A DNA stretch of 64,000 bases, from NCBI GenBank assembly GCA_964653075.1, contig CAZZAX010000007.1:1-64000 (forward strand), written 5' to 3'. Shown piece after piece: positions 6,561 to 16,113 of this stretch (position 1 is the first letter of the stretch; the number at the start of each line of letters is the position of its first letter). Below the pieces are notes generated by a model. That model had not been told where the DNA came from, did not search any database, and worked only from the letters and a program-made list of their open reading frames with translations. A program made the translations under genes and the position numbers. Source of the DNA: NIOZ-UU13 sp964653075 (GTDB lineage: Bacteria > Planctomycetota > Phycisphaerae > Sedimentisphaerales > Anaerobacaceae).

Positions 6561-8150
6561 ATGATTAAGGTTCTTATTACCGACAAGCTTGCACAGGAAG
6601 GGATTGACCTGCTTAATTCGACAGAAGGTGTTGAGGCTGTCGTTAAAACCGGTATAAGCGAAGAAGAATTGGCCGGAATTATCGGTGAGCACGATGGCTT
6701 AATCATCCGGAGCGGTACGAAGGTTACCGCTAAAGTACTGAGTAATACCGGTAAATTAAAGGCGATAGCCCGAGCAGGTGTCGGCGTGGATAATATCGAC
6801 GTTCCCGAGGCCACGAGAAAAGGGATTCTTGTAATGAATACGCCGGGCGGTAATACTCTCAGTGCGGCCGAACATACGATGGCGTTAATACTTGCGATGA
6901 GCCGGAACGTTGTGCCGGCGTGCGTAAGCTTAAAGGGGGGCGCCTGGGACAGAAAAAAATATATGGGTAACCAACTGAATAATAAAGTGCTCGGCCTGAT
7001 AGGATTGGGCAGGATAGGTGTGGCCGTGGCGGAAATGGCAAAAGGTTTCAATATGAAGATATTGGGTTTTGACCCGTTGGCTGCGCCGCCTGATGCAGAA
7101 AAAATCGGCGTTGAAATCAGCGATAGCCTGGAGCGGGTCTTCAGGGAGGCCGATTTTATCAGTGTTCACGTGCCGAGGAATAAGCAGACGTTGAATATGA
7201 TTGGCGCAGAACAGATACAAATGATGAAATCCACAGTTCGGTTAATCAACTGCGCTCGCGGGGGGATTATTAACGAAGATGCACTCTATGATGCCCTTGC
7301 GGCCAAACGTATAGCCGGTGCCGCTCTCGATGTTTATCCGAAAGAGCCGCCTGAGAATACGCGCTTTGACGAGTTCGAGAATTGCGTTGTTACCCCGCAT
7401 TTAGGCGCCAGTACAAGTGAAGCTCAAATCGAAGTTGCAGTCGAGGCCGCTCGAATCATTGTCGATGCCATCAAAGGCGGACCGGTCAAGAATGCTCTTA
7501 ATGCACCATCAACTACGGGGACTGTACCGCCGATGGTGAGCCAGTATGCGGAGCTTGCCCGTCGAATCGGGACAGTTGTAAGCACGATTGGGCCCGGACA
7601 AATCAAGGGTATTGAGGTGCAGTACCGTGGCTTGATAGCCGAAATGGCAGTCGAACAGGTTACTCTTAATTTTGCAATAGGTTTATTGCAGAAGCACTTC
7701 GAGATGCCGTTGAATATGGTCAACACCCCGGTTCTGGCTAAAGAACGCGGCATAAGTATAGACGAGACCAAAAATACCGAGGCCAAAGATGTGTCTTCGA
7801 GTTTCAGCGCCAAAGTCGTTACGGACAAGGTTACACGTACGGTGACCGGCTCGGTCTTCGGAGGGACGCTTTTGCGGATTATTGAAATAGATGGATTTAA
7901 TATTGAAATGACTCCGCATGGTGCTGTTTTGATTATCTTTAACGATGACAAGCCCGGCGTCATTGGTTCGGTTGGCACGGTCTGCGGCAAGCATAATATC
8001 AATATCTGCACTATGGGCGTTGGACAAAAGCCGGCGGAGGAACAAGCCATTCTTGCTGTAAGCCTTGACAAGGAGCCAGACTCAAAAGCGATTGAAGAGC
8101 TCGGCAAACTTGATTTTGTGAACGAGATTTATGTTTGCACGCCGGACTGA
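6561..8150 (+). CDS. serA: D-3-phosphoglycerate dehydrogenase
   Basis: Catalyses NAD-dependent oxidation of 3-phosphoglycerate, the first step of serine synthesis, in the cytoplasm. 529 residues, the usual length of the long-type enzyme. The Rossmann motif GLGRIG is near residues 148-153; the active-site Arg lies in CARGGIINE, Glu in YPKEPPE, and His in TPHLGAS. An intervening domain follows, then an ACT domain from about residue 455 (HGAVLIIFNDDKPGVIG), which in this family mediates serine feedback. GGAG lies eight bases before the ATG. The next gene starts 35 bases downstream, so they are probably cotranscribed. Serine made here feeds one-carbon units to tetrahydrofolate, which links it to the Wood-Ljungdahl genes downstream, but that link is general rather than specific. 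Confidence 0.95.
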   Translation: MIKVLITDKLAQEGIDLLNSTEGVEAVVKTGISEEELAGIIGEHDGLIIRSGTKVTAKVLSNTGKLKAIARAGVGVDNIDVPEATRKGILVMNTPGGNTLSAAEHTMALILAMSRNVVPACVSLKGGAWDRKKYMGNQLNNKVLGLIGLGRIGVAVAEMAKGFNMKILGFDPLAAPPDAEKIGVEISDSLERVFREADFISVHVPRNKQTLNMIGAEQIQMMKSTVRLINCARGGIINEDALYDALAAKRIAGAALDVYPKEPPENTRFDEFENCVVTPHLGASTSEAQIEVAVEAARIIVDAIKGGPVKNALNAPSTTGTVPPMVSQYAELARRIGTVVSTIGPGQIKGIEVQYRGLIAEMAVEQVTLNFAIGLLQKHFEMPLNMVNTPVLAKERGISIDETKNTEAKDVSSSFSAKVVTDKVTRTVTGSVFGGTLLRIIEIDGFNIEMTPHGAVLIIFNDDKPGVIGSVGTVCGKHNINICTMGVGQKPAEEQAILAVSLDKEPDSKAIEELGKLDFVNEIYVCTPD

Positions 8151-8185
8151 TTTTCAATATATGATGCTCGCACGGAGTTTTCGAT

Positions 8186-9562
8186 TTGGCTGAACAGTTA
8201 ATAATAAGTGTCAGCGGGATGAGGGGTATCGCAGGGAAAAACCTTACTGATTCCGTCGCCGCTGACTACGGCCGTGCGTTCGGAACTTTTTTAAAAGAGA
8301 GCTGCGCGGAAAGAAAGGGGAAATTCTCGGTTTCTATCGGGAGGGATTCACGGCCCAGCGGTAAGCAGCTTTTGTTTGCCGTTGCGGAAGGATTGTGTGA
8401 CGCTGGGATTAACGTTATTGATCTGGGGATTGTAACTACACCGAGCGCAGGGGTTATTTTAAGGGAGCTTGGCTGTGCAGGTGGTGCGGTTATAACGGCC
8501 TCGCATAACCCGGGCCAATATAATGGAATCAAGCTGCTGCTCGGTAACGGTGTTGCTCCGCCGAGCGATGCTGCAGAACAAATCAGGCAATATTATTTCG
8601 ACAAGCATTTTGATTTAGTGGATTCTTCCGATTGTGGCAAAGTAACGTACAGCGAGAAGACTGATATTGCTCACATTGACAAGGTCTTGGCAATGATTGA
8701 CAGAGGGGCAATCGCAGTAAAAAAATACAAAGTTGTTCTGGACAGTGTCAACGGGGCAGGGGGGCGAATTACCAAAAAACTGTTAGCTGAACTTGGCTGC
8801 GAAGTTTCAGCGATAAACGATGAGCCGACAGGCCTGTTTGCTCATGCACCTGAACCTATTGCCGAGAACTTAAGGGATCTTTGTGGAATAGTAAAAGCCG
8901 AGGGAGCCGAGATTGGTTTTGCCCAGGACCCGGACGCCGACAGGCTGGCAATTGTCGATGAGAACGGAAACTATATAGGCGAAGAATATTCACTTGCTTT
9001 GTCGGCGAAATGTATTTTCAGCAAGAAAACGGGTAAGGCGGCCACGAACCTTTCAACTTCGAGGATGATTGACGATATAGCTGAAAAGGCCGGCGGGGAG
9101 GTCATTCGCACCGCCGTCGGTGAGGCCCATGTAGCGGCGGCTATGTTCGAGCACGATTGTATCATCGGAGGAGAAGGTAACGGCGGGGTGATTGATTTGC
9201 GGGCAGGTCCAATCCGCGACAGTCTTGTTGGTATTGCCCTTGTCCTGCAGTTAATGGCTGAAACGGGAAAGACAGTGAGCCGGTTAGTCGATGAGATTGG
9301 CGGCTATTATATGAGCAAAGATAAATTCACAGCGGATAAGTTACAGGCGCAACAAATCTTTGATTTAGTAAAGAAGGCTTTCGCTGATGCAAAGCTCGAT
9401 ACAACGGACGGCTGTAGATTCGATTTCGATGATGGCTGGTTACACTTGAGGGCCAGTAATACCGAACCTGTAATAAGAATTATTGTTGAGGCAAAAGACC
9501 GGCGTACCGCCGAAAAATATGTTGATACAGTTTTTAAGATACGCAGGGAAGTGTCGGACTAA
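8186..9562 (+). CDS. Phosphohexomutase (phosphoglucosamine/phosphomannomutase family)
   Basis: Alpha-D-phosphohexomutase superfamily, 458 residues. The phosphoserine loop is TASHNPGQYNG with Ser106; the metal loop DPDADRL, the sugar loop GEGNGGVI and the C-terminal phosphate-binding RASNTEP are all present, so the enzyme should be active. The GMRGIAG start and overall length resemble the archaeal-type GlmM/ManB group, so it could interconvert glucosamine-6-P and glucosamine-1-P for cell-wall precursors or mannose phosphates; the sequence alone does not decide between these. The start is TTG at 8186, supported by GGAG (8174-8177) eight bases upstream. It lies between serA and a metal efflux gene, probably in one transcript. 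Confidence 0.85.
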   Translation: MAEQLIISVSGMRGIAGKNLTDSVAADYGRAFGTFLKESCAERKGKFSVSIGRDSRPSGKQLLFAVAEGLCDAGINVIDLGIVTTPSAGVILRELGCAGGAVITASHNPGQYNGIKLLLGNGVAPPSDAAEQIRQYYFDKHFDLVDSSDCGKVTYSEKTDIAHIDKVLAMIDRGAIAVKKYKVVLDSVNGAGGRITKKLLAELGCEVSAINDEPTGLFAHAPEPIAENLRDLCGIVKAEGAEIGFAQDPDADRLAIVDENGNYIGEEYSLALSAKCIFSKKTGKAATNLSTSRMIDDIAEKAGGEVIRTAVGEAHVAAAMFEHDCIIGGEGNGGVIDLRAGPIRDSLVGIALVLQLMAETGKTVSRLVDEIGGYYMSKDKFTADKLQAQQIFDLVKKAFADAKLDTTDGCRFDFDDGWLHLRASNTEPVIRIIVEAKDRRTAEKYVDTVFKIRREVSD

Positions 9563-9569
9563 TAGAGTC

Positions 9570-10466
9570 ATGGGCAACAAAAAACAAATAATCGCGGGCA
9601 GGCAAATAAAATCTGTCACATATCTTGGCATTGCAGTGAATGTTGCCCTGACGGTCGTTAAGGTTGTTATTGGTTTGTTATCGGGTTCACTGGCACTGTT
9701 AGCCGACGGCATACATTCCCTTTCTGATATAGCCACTGATGCTGTTGTGCTATTGGGTTTGCGTTTGAGCTCGAAAGAGCCTGACCAGGGCCACCCCTAC
9801 GGCCATGGGCGGGCGGAAACTTTCTCAGCGGGATTAGTTGCATTAGTCCTGGTTTTGGTAGGGGGGGCAATGATTTACTACGCCACAATGGCTATAGCCA
9901 GAGATGAAATTACCACTCCCCGGCTCGGAGTCCTCATGGCGGCAATATTTTCAATTGCCGCTAAAGAATGGCTCTATAGAGTAACACAAAAAGCCGCGAT
10001 TCAATCTAACAGCCCGGCACTTTATGCCAATGCCTGGCATCATCGCAGCGATGCCTTCAGTTCGATAGCGGTTGTGATAGGATTCATATCGCTGGAATTT
10101 GGTTTTGGCCATGGCGACCAGGTAGCTGCGGTTGCAGTTGGTCTTATGATAATTTTTGTCGGTGTTCGTGTAATCGGTGATTGTATGCGCGAGCTGACGG
10201 AAAGCTCTGTCGATACGGATACAATCGAACATATCAAACAGATAATCAACTCCGATTCTTCGATACGGCAGTGGCACAAGCTGAGGACTCGTATGGTCGG
10301 CAGAGAAGTATTTCTGGACCTGCATATCCTTGTTGACCCGGAGTTGAATATAGCAGCCGCCCACGAGATAACCGAAAGTCTGGAGAATGCTCTGGATGAA
10401 GAGATTTCTCGTCCGGTGAACATTACAGTGCACGTTGAGCCGGATATACCGGATTTGCGAAAATAA
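9570..10466 (+). CDS. Cation diffusion facilitator metal transporter
   Basis: A 298-residue CDF family protein that exports divalent metal ions (zinc, iron, manganese or cobalt) in exchange for protons at the cytoplasmic membrane. Six membrane segments are visible in the first ~210 residues. The transport-site HxxxD pairs appear as DGIHSLSD in helix 2 and WHHRSD in helix 5, and HPYGHGR follows helix 2. The C-terminal soluble domain (about 210-298) ends with VHVEPD, the usual metal-sensing ferredoxin-like fold. I place the start at the ATG at 9570, seven bases after the mutase stop; an in-frame upstream start at 9483 would overlap the mutase and add residues with no family counterpart. Which metal is moved cannot be read from the sequence. 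Confidence 0.9.
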   Translation: MGNKKQIIAGRQIKSVTYLGIAVNVALTVVKVVIGLLSGSLALLADGIHSLSDIATDAVVLLGLRLSSKEPDQGHPYGHGRAETFSAGLVALVLVLVGGAMIYYATMAIARDEITTPRLGVLMAAIFSIAAKEWLYRVTQKAAIQSNSPALYANAWHHRSDAFSSIAVVIGFISLEFGFGHGDQVAAVAVGLMIIFVGVRVIGDCMRELTESSVDTDTIEHIKQIINSDSSIRQWHKLRTRMVGREVFLDLHILVDPELNIAAAHEITESLENALDEEISRPVNITVHVEPDIPDLRK

Positions 10467-10495
10467 GTGCACATCTCAAAGCAGATATTGGCAGT

Positions 10496-10762
10496 CTAAT
10501 TGCTGTCTTTCCAATTCCACCATTTTAACAGTTCCGGGTCATGTTCGGTGTTTGAGGCGTAGTACACCGCGCAGCGTAATAGATAGAGCATGCATCTATC
10601 AACCGGAGTTGCCTTAAAATCGCACAGTTTTTGGTAAAGCTTTTGGGGATCTTGATCTTTGAGCTGGACGATGGAGTGAATACCGATATTTTGCATTTCC
10701 TGAGCGATTCTTTTGCCCACGCCAGGGATTTGTTCCAGGTCTTTTGATGATAATTGTTTCAT
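10496..10762 (-). CDS. Small helix-hairpin-helix protein (Cdd1/pathogenicity-locus-like)
   Basis: 88 residues. The motif LEQIPGVGKRIAQEMQNIGI is a helix-hairpin-helix DNA-binding element, followed by VQLKDQDPQKLYQKLC and a CMLYLLRCAVYYA helix; this layout matches the small Cdd1-like family. The role of the family is unclear; nonspecific DNA binding is likely. I chose the ATG at 10762 because AAGGT lies nine bases upstream; the longer frame to 10831 has no ribosome binding site. It converges with the CDF transporter gene (30 bases between stops). Confidence 0.7.
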   Translation of the reverse strand: MKQLSSKDLEQIPGVGKRIAQEMQNIGIHSIVQLKDQDPQKLYQKLCDFKATPVDRCMLYLLRCAVYYASNTEHDPELLKWWNWKDSN

Positions 10763-10836
10763 AGAATCGACCTTAAATCGTTTCATTTCATTATATAACG
10801 AATGATATATACACAAAGAGAATAATATCATAAATC

Positions 10837-10865
10837 TTGCAATTATATACCAAATCGAATAGAAT
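10837..10865 (+). promoter_or_regulatory. Probable promoter of the acetate operon
   Basis: TTGCAA (10837-10842) and TAGAAT (10860-10865) separated by 17 bases, 50 bases upstream of the ADP-forming synthetase gene. Confidence 0.35.
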
Positions 10866-10915
10866 ACCCTTTCTTTATTGGCCCTAAGATTGGTATTGAA
10901 AGGATATCTGTCGTA

Positions 10916-13015
10916 ATGAGTTTTGAAAGTTTTTTTAATCCCAAGTCTGTTGCTATAGTTGGCGCGTCCCGTCAGAAAAGTAAGGTTGGATACGAAATTT
11001 TAGCCAATATGATGGAAGCGGGATTTAAAGGTCAAATATACCCGGTTAATCCGAAAGCGGATAATATTGAAGGATTGAAGTGTTATCCTGACCTTGAATC
11101 TATTAAACAGATGCCGGAACTTGTGATTATTATCGTTCCTGCCAGGTTTGTTCCGTCAATTATGCAGCAGTGCGCAAAGATTGGGACACGGGCAGTCATT
11201 ATTATTACGGCCGGATTTAAAGAGGTTGGCGAAGAAGGCAGGGAACTTGAGCAGCAGATTATACAAATAGCCGGACAGGCAGGAATCAGAGTCATTGGCC
11301 CCAACTGTCTTGGAGTGATAGTGCCTGCCCACAATGTAAATGCAAGTTTCGGCGGAACAATGCCGGCGGCCGGCGCCATCGGATACATTTCACAGTCAGG
11401 TGCGTTATTGGCGGCTGTTCTTGATATGGCTGACACGAACAGTATCGGTTTCAGTAAGCTCATCAGCATAGGCAACAAAGCAGATGTAGATGAATTGGAT
11501 TTGATAAAGGTTTTAGGTGAGGATGCTGAAACTAAAGTTATCGCAGGCTATCTTGAAAGTATTACGGATGGTAATGCTTTTGTCAGCCAGGCGGAGCGAA
11601 TTTCTCATCATAAACCTATACTTCTTATGAAATCCGGCGGAACGACGGCAGGAGCAAAGGCGGCCTCATCACATACCGGAAGTTTGGCCGGCAGTGAAAC
11701 AGCATACGAGTGTGTATTTGAACGGGCGGGAATAATTCGATGTAATTCTATTAAGGAACAATTTGATTATGCCCAGGCCTTTGGAAATCAGCCGCTTCCG
11801 GCCGGCCTGCGTGTTGCTGTTATTACCAATGCGGGCGGTCCCGGGATTATGGCCGCTGATGCTATCGAGAGAGAGGGGCTCAGCTTTGCGAAACTAACCG
11901 ATGAGACGATAAGTAAATTAGCGTCCAGACTACCGGTGGCTGCGAACTTATATAATCCTATAGATGTTTTGGGAGATGCATTAGCTGACCGGTATGAATT
12001 TGCGATTGATGTTGTTCTTGATGATCCCAATGTAGATACGATTCTTGTGCTTCTGACTCCACAGGCGATGACTGAATCCGAGGGTACTGCTGAGGCGGTT
12101 GTCAAAGTATCTCGGGAGAAACCTGTGAAACCGATTTTTGCCTGTTTCCTGGGGGCCGACAAAATCGAAGATGGTGTAAGAATCCTGCGTGAAGGAAAAA
12201 TCCCTGTAATAGATTGCCCTGAAAGTGCCGTAGCAACAATCAAAGTTATGACTGATTATGTAAGGTGGTGTTCCAGGCCGAAACGAGTCGTTAAACTGTT
12301 TCCGGTTAATCGACGTAAGGTTGAAGGTATTATCGAAAGACACCAGCGACAGGGTATCCGGGAAATCGGAGAGACCGAATCAAAGGAGATACTCGAAGCG
12401 TACGGTTTTGTTACACCTAAAGGTTCTATCGCAACTACATCTGAGCAGGCTGCAAATATTGCTCAACAGTTGGGATTCCCTGTCGTATTGAAGATTTGGT
12501 CGCCTGATATATTGCACAAGTCTGATGTTGGTGGTGTTAAGGTTGGTCTCAATAGCGAGCAGGAAGTTAAAGATGCCTTCGACCTGATGATGTACCGAAT
12601 ACCCAAAAAACAGCCGGAAGCAAATATACTTGGTGTTCTTGTACAGGAGATGTGCAAGGTCGGCAAAGAAGTTATCCTTGGTATGCATCGTGACCCGCAT
12701 TTTGGTCCATTGATGATGTTCGGTATGGGCGGGATAATGGTGGAAGTCCTTAAGGACGTCTCATTTTATCTTGCTCCTTTGACTGCCGAGGAGGCCGAGC
12801 AAATGCTGATTAACACAAAGACGTATCAAATGCTAAAGGGAGTGCGCGGCCAGGAGGGTGTGGATATAAAAGCAATAGCCGAAGGATTGCAAAGACTTTC
12901 ACAATTAGTTACGGAATTTCCTCAGATTCAGGAGATGGACATAAATCCGTATGTTGTTGGCCCCGAAGGCACAACGCCGATTGCTGTCGATGCCAGAATG
13001 AGTATAGAGAATTAA
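10916..13015 (+). CDS. Acetyl-CoA synthetase, ADP-forming (fused alpha-beta subunits)
   Basis: Catalyses acyl-CoA + ADP + Pi = acid + CoA + ATP through a phosphohistidine. 699 residues. The CoA-binding domain opens with SVAIVGASRQ, the succinyl-CoA-synthetase-like ligase domain carries SSHTGSLAGS with the phosphorylated His253, and the ATP-grasp beta part (about 480-699) begins at AYGFVTPKGS and includes HKSDVGGVKVGL. AAAGGA lies upstream of the ATG. In acetate-forming anaerobes and archaea this enzyme gives ATP from acetyl-CoA and replaces phosphotransacetylase plus acetate kinase; no pta or ack is in the window. It is followed by a CoA-transferase two bases downstream. The fused NDP-forming part is also found in Pat-type protein acetyltransferases, but here there is no GNAT domain on this polypeptide and the catalytic His is kept, so I favour a real synthetase. 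Confidence 0.88.
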   Translation: MSFESFFNPKSVAIVGASRQKSKVGYEILANMMEAGFKGQIYPVNPKADNIEGLKCYPDLESIKQMPELVIIIVPARFVPSIMQQCAKIGTRAVIIITAGFKEVGEEGRELEQQIIQIAGQAGIRVIGPNCLGVIVPAHNVNASFGGTMPAAGAIGYISQSGALLAAVLDMADTNSIGFSKLISIGNKADVDELDLIKVLGEDAETKVIAGYLESITDGNAFVSQAERISHHKPILLMKSGGTTAGAKAASSHTGSLAGSETAYECVFERAGIIRCNSIKEQFDYAQAFGNQPLPAGLRVAVITNAGGPGIMAADAIEREGLSFAKLTDETISKLASRLPVAANLYNPIDVLGDALADRYEFAIDVVLDDPNVDTILVLLTPQAMTESEGTAEAVVKVSREKPVKPIFACFLGADKIEDGVRILREGKIPVIDCPESAVATIKVMTDYVRWCSRPKRVVKLFPVNRRKVEGIIERHQRQGIREIGETESKEILEAYGFVTPKGSIATTSEQAANIAQQLGFPVVLKIWSPDILHKSDVGGVKVGLNSEQEVKDAFDLMMYRIPKKQPEANILGVLVQEMCKVGKEVILGMHRDPHFGPLMMFGMGGIMVEVLKDVSFYLAPLTAEEAEQMLINTKTYQMLKGVRGQEGVDIKAIAEGLQRLSQLVTEFPQIQEMDINPYVVGPEGTTPIAVDARMSIEN

Positions 13016-13017
13016 AT

Positions 13018-14889
13018 ATGCAGGAATTTAACTGGAAAGAAAAATATCAAGAGAAGATAGGTACTGCTGCAGCGGCAATGAAATTAATTAAGTCCGGCAA
13101 CAATATATTTATAGGGACCGGTTGTGGCCAGCCGCAACATCTTGTAAATGCTTTGGTTGAATATTCCAGCCACATTTACGACGCTCATATCATACATCTG
13201 TTGACGATGGGTGCTGCACCGTATGCCGACGAGAAGTTCCGCGAAAAGTTCAAGATGAATAGTTTTTTTATTGCTGATAATGTGCGCGATGCTTTACAGA
13301 AAGGTATCGGAGATTATACACCGATATTCCTGTCTGAGATACCGCTTGAGTTCGAGACCGGAAGGATTCCCGTCGATGTTGCCCTGATTTCTGTAACTGA
13401 GCCGGATGTAAACGGTCTGTGCAGTCTGGGTGTCTCTGTGGATATTGTTAAATCTGCCGCTGCAAATGCCAGGTATGTAATTGCACAGGTCAACAGCCGT
13501 ATGCCTCGGACATTCGGCGACAGTTTTATTCATGTCAATGCCATCGATATGCTGGTTCCTTTTGATGAGGACATAATCGAGGTCCCTGTTCCTGAGTCGG
13601 ATGATACATTACGCCGTATCGGCCAGAATATCGCCAGTCTTGTCGAAGACGGCAGCACCATTGAGTGTGGCATTGGACGTATCCCCCAGGCGCTGGCTGA
13701 ATATCTGGTGTATAAGAAAGACCTCGGCGTTCACACAGAGATGTTCAGCGACTGGATAATTGACCTGATTGAGTGCGGGGCAATTACATGCGCAAAAAAG
13801 TCTCTGAATAGAGGGAAGATTGTGGCGAGCTTTTGCATGGGCTCGCGGAAGTTATACGATTTTATCAATAATAATCCCTTCTTCGAATTTTATCCTACAG
13901 AGTATGTCAACGATATTTATATCATCAGCCAGCACGAGAAAATGGTTGGAATTAACGTCGGACTGGAAATCGATTTGACAGGCCAGGTCTGCTCGGACTC
14001 TTTGGGTTATAAATTCTACAGTGGCATTGGCGGTCAGGTTGATTTTATCCGCGGGGCTGCGCGAAGCAGGGGGGGCAAAGCTATAATTGCGATGCCCTCT
14101 ACCGCGAGCGACGGAAAGATTTCGAGGATTGTGCCGCGTCTGACCGAAGGGGCCGGGGTGGTTACGACGAGAGGAGATATCCACTATGTAGTTACCGAAT
14201 ATGGGATTGCATATTTGCACGGTAAAAGTATTAGAAAAAGAGTGCTGGACCTGATTAATATCGCGCATCCCAAGTTCAGGAAAGAGCTTATCCAGGCGGC
14301 GAAGGCTCAAAATTATATTTATGAAGACCAGATAGAGCTGGCCTGGGAGCAGGTTACTTATCCTGATGAGCTGGAGCGCTATGAAACACTGCGCGATGGT
14401 ACGGAGATATTCTTCAGAGCAGTTAAACCTACGGATGAGCCGGCACTTTCGGAAATGCTGTATTCACTCAGCGAAGAATCCATTCGCACTCGCTATATGA
14501 CCCACACAGTAGTATTCCCTCATAGAGATATTCAACGATTCACCAATATCGACTATCGGCAGGATATTGCCATTGTTGGTATTATTCCCCGTGTTTCAGG
14601 CGAGGAAATCGTTGCCCTTGTTCAATATTTTCTTGACCCTAAAACACGTGTGGCGGAAGTGGCCTTTCTTGTACAGGATGAATGGCAGCAAAAGGGAATG
14701 GGTACCTTTCTGCTGGACTACATTACTCAAATAGCGAAACAACGCGGCGTAAAAAAGTTCTATGCAAAAGTATTGCCGACGAATGAACCGATGCTTGCTA
14801 TTTTTCATAACTCAGGCTACATGGTGAACACCGAATTCGACGGCTACGCCTATGATATTACGTACGATTTGACAAAGCAGGAAAAGTAG
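13018..14889 (+). CDS. Acetyl-CoA hydrolase/CoA-transferase fused to GNAT acetyltransferase
   Basis: 623 residues. Residues 1-440 are a class I CoA-transferase of the acetyl-CoA hydrolase/4-hydroxybutyrate CoA-transferase type: ECGIGRIPQAL, the GSRKLYDF segment, and the VVTTRGDIHYVVTEYGIAYLHG block that carries family-conserved active-site residues. Residues about 465-620 form a GNAT acetyltransferase with the acetyl-CoA-binding motif VQDEWQQKGMGTFLLDYI. The fusion as such is a known domain arrangement in bacteria. The ATG is two bases after the upstream stop, so translation is probably coupled. The GNAT half resembles the acetyltransferase half of Pat/AcuA enzymes that acetylate Acs; its substrate here is inferred from the neighbouring AcuC homologue and acs, not shown. 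Confidence 0.88.
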   Translation: MQEFNWKEKYQEKIGTAAAAMKLIKSGNNIFIGTGCGQPQHLVNALVEYSSHIYDAHIIHLLTMGAAPYADEKFREKFKMNSFFIADNVRDALQKGIGDYTPIFLSEIPLEFETGRIPVDVALISVTEPDVNGLCSLGVSVDIVKSAAANARYVIAQVNSRMPRTFGDSFIHVNAIDMLVPFDEDIIEVPVPESDDTLRRIGQNIASLVEDGSTIECGIGRIPQALAEYLVYKKDLGVHTEMFSDWIIDLIECGAITCAKKSLNRGKIVASFCMGSRKLYDFINNNPFFEFYPTEYVNDIYIISQHEKMVGINVGLEIDLTGQVCSDSLGYKFYSGIGGQVDFIRGAARSRGGKAIIAMPSTASDGKISRIVPRLTEGAGVVTTRGDIHYVVTEYGIAYLHGKSIRKRVLDLINIAHPKFRKELIQAAKAQNYIYEDQIELAWEQVTYPDELERYETLRDGTEIFFRAVKPTDEPALSEMLYSLSEESIRTRYMTHTVVFPHRDIQRFTNIDYRQDIAIVGIIPRVSGEEIVALVQYFLDPKTRVAEVAFLVQDEWQQKGMGTFLLDYITQIAKQRGVKKFYAKVLPTNEPMLAIFHNSGYMVNTEFDGYAYDITYDLTKQEK

Positions 14890-14897
14890 GAGTAACT

Positions 14898-16034
14898 TTG
14901 GGAACGAAAAAAGCTGCTTTTATTTATTCATCGGAGCTTGAGAATTTTAGTTATCCGGCTGATTGTCCTTTTAATACGAGCAGGGCGGGTAAGGTGAGAA
15001 AGATTCTAAACTCCATGGCTCTGCTTTCCGGTGACAACAGGACTGAAGTAGCGCCGGTGCCTGCCGAGAGAGTTGTTCTGAAGAAATTTCACTCAGCCCG
15101 TTATCTGCATGCATTAAAAACAGCCGCGAAAGGCCGCTGGGATACCGAGGCGCTTGACATGGGAATCGGCACACTGGATTGCCCTGTTTTTGCCGGGATG
15201 TATGACTACGGAGTTCTGGCCACCGGAGGGACACTTACCGGCGCCAAGCTGATTCTGTCGGATTCTGCTGAGGTAACGTTTAATCCATCAGGTGGATTTC
15301 ATCATGCCGGGCCGGAACGGGCATCCGGCTTTTGCTATATTAATGACGTAGCTCTGGCATGTATGGTTTTGGCTGAAGAAGGCAAGCGGGTTCTGTATCT
15401 TGATGTGGACGTTCATCACGGCGACGGCGTGGCATACGGATTCTATGACAGATGTGATGTGATGACAATATCATTTCATGAGAGTCCTGAAACACTGTTT
15501 CCCGGAACAGGATTCGTAGAAGAAATGGGCAAAGGCGAAGGTAAGGGCTACTGCGTAAATGTTCCTCTTCCGGTCGGCACTTATGATGAGGTGTATATGA
15601 AGGCATTCGAGCGTATCGCACTGCCGTTAATTGGCGCATACAATCCTGATGTAATTGTTTTTGAATTAGGAGCCGATGCTCTTGTGGGCGACCCGCTTGC
15701 ACATCTGTGTCTTACGAACAATTCTTACGCCGAAGTTATCGAGCACCTGTTAAGTTTTGACAAACCAATAGTTGCGACGGGAGGCGGCGGTTACAATATC
15801 GAAAGCACCGTAAGAGCCTGGGCTTTGGCCTGGAGCATTTTTGCCGGAGCTGAAAGCGGCCATGATATGCATCATGGCGTTGGGGGTGTTATGCTGGAAA
15901 GTACAGACTGGCAAGGGGGGTTGCGGGACAGGGCAGTTGCTGTGAGCCAGACACAAAGCGAAATGGTAGTCCCGGCGGTAGAGGCAACGATAGAAGCAGT
16001 TAAGACAAATATATTTCCAATTCATAAACTTTAG
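14898..16034 (+). CDS. acuC: Histone-deacetylase-family protein, AcuC-like
   Basis: A 378-residue zinc-dependent amidohydrolase of the HDAC/AcuC family. All catalytic residues are visible: His135-His136 in GGFHHAG, the zinc ligands Asp171 and His173 in DVDVHHGDG, Asp260 in GADALVGD, and the catalytic tyrosine in GGGGYN (Tyr299). In Bacillus, AcuC removes the acetyl group from the acetyl-CoA synthetase lysine. The start is TTG at 14898, supported by AGGAG (14888-14892) five bases upstream, and only eight bases follow the previous stop. Its place behind a GNAT-carrying CoA-transferase and facing acs fits a protein-deacetylase role; the alternative is deacetylation of acetoin-type or polyamine metabolites. 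Confidence 0.88.
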   Translation: MGTKKAAFIYSSELENFSYPADCPFNTSRAGKVRKILNSMALLSGDNRTEVAPVPAERVVLKKFHSARYLHALKTAAKGRWDTEALDMGIGTLDCPVFAGMYDYGVLATGGTLTGAKLILSDSAEVTFNPSGGFHHAGPERASGFCYINDVALACMVLAEEGKRVLYLDVDVHHGDGVAYGFYDRCDVMTISFHESPETLFPGTGFVEEMGKGEGKGYCVNVPLPVGTYDEVYMKAFERIALPLIGAYNPDVIVFELGADALVGDPLAHLCLTNNSYAEVIEHLLSFDKPIVATGGGGYNIESTVRAWALAWSIFAGAESGHDMHHGVGGVMLESTDWQGGLRDRAVAVSQTQSEMVVPAVEATIEAVKTNIFPIHKL

Positions 16035-16056
16035 TTGCTGTCAGGATATAAAAAAG

Positions 16057-16085
16057 ACGGCCTGGACAAAAAATGTTCAGGCCGT
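16057..16085. terminator. Rho-independent terminator between convergent genes
   Basis: A 12-base-pair stem (ACGGCCTGGACA / TGTTCAGGCCGT, one G-U pair on one strand) with a five-base A loop. A run of six A lies on its left, so transcripts of the - strand carrier gene end in a U tract; on the + strand the following bases are less U-rich, so it may stop acuC transcripts less well. Confidence 0.75.
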
Positions 16086-16113
16086 TGGTGTTTATCAGAG
16101 TTTTTTTGCCAAT

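Noticed and set aside
9483..9569. Upstream in-frame start for the cation diffusion facilitator
   Set aside because: It would overlap the mutase gene by 80 bases and add residues absent from the family.
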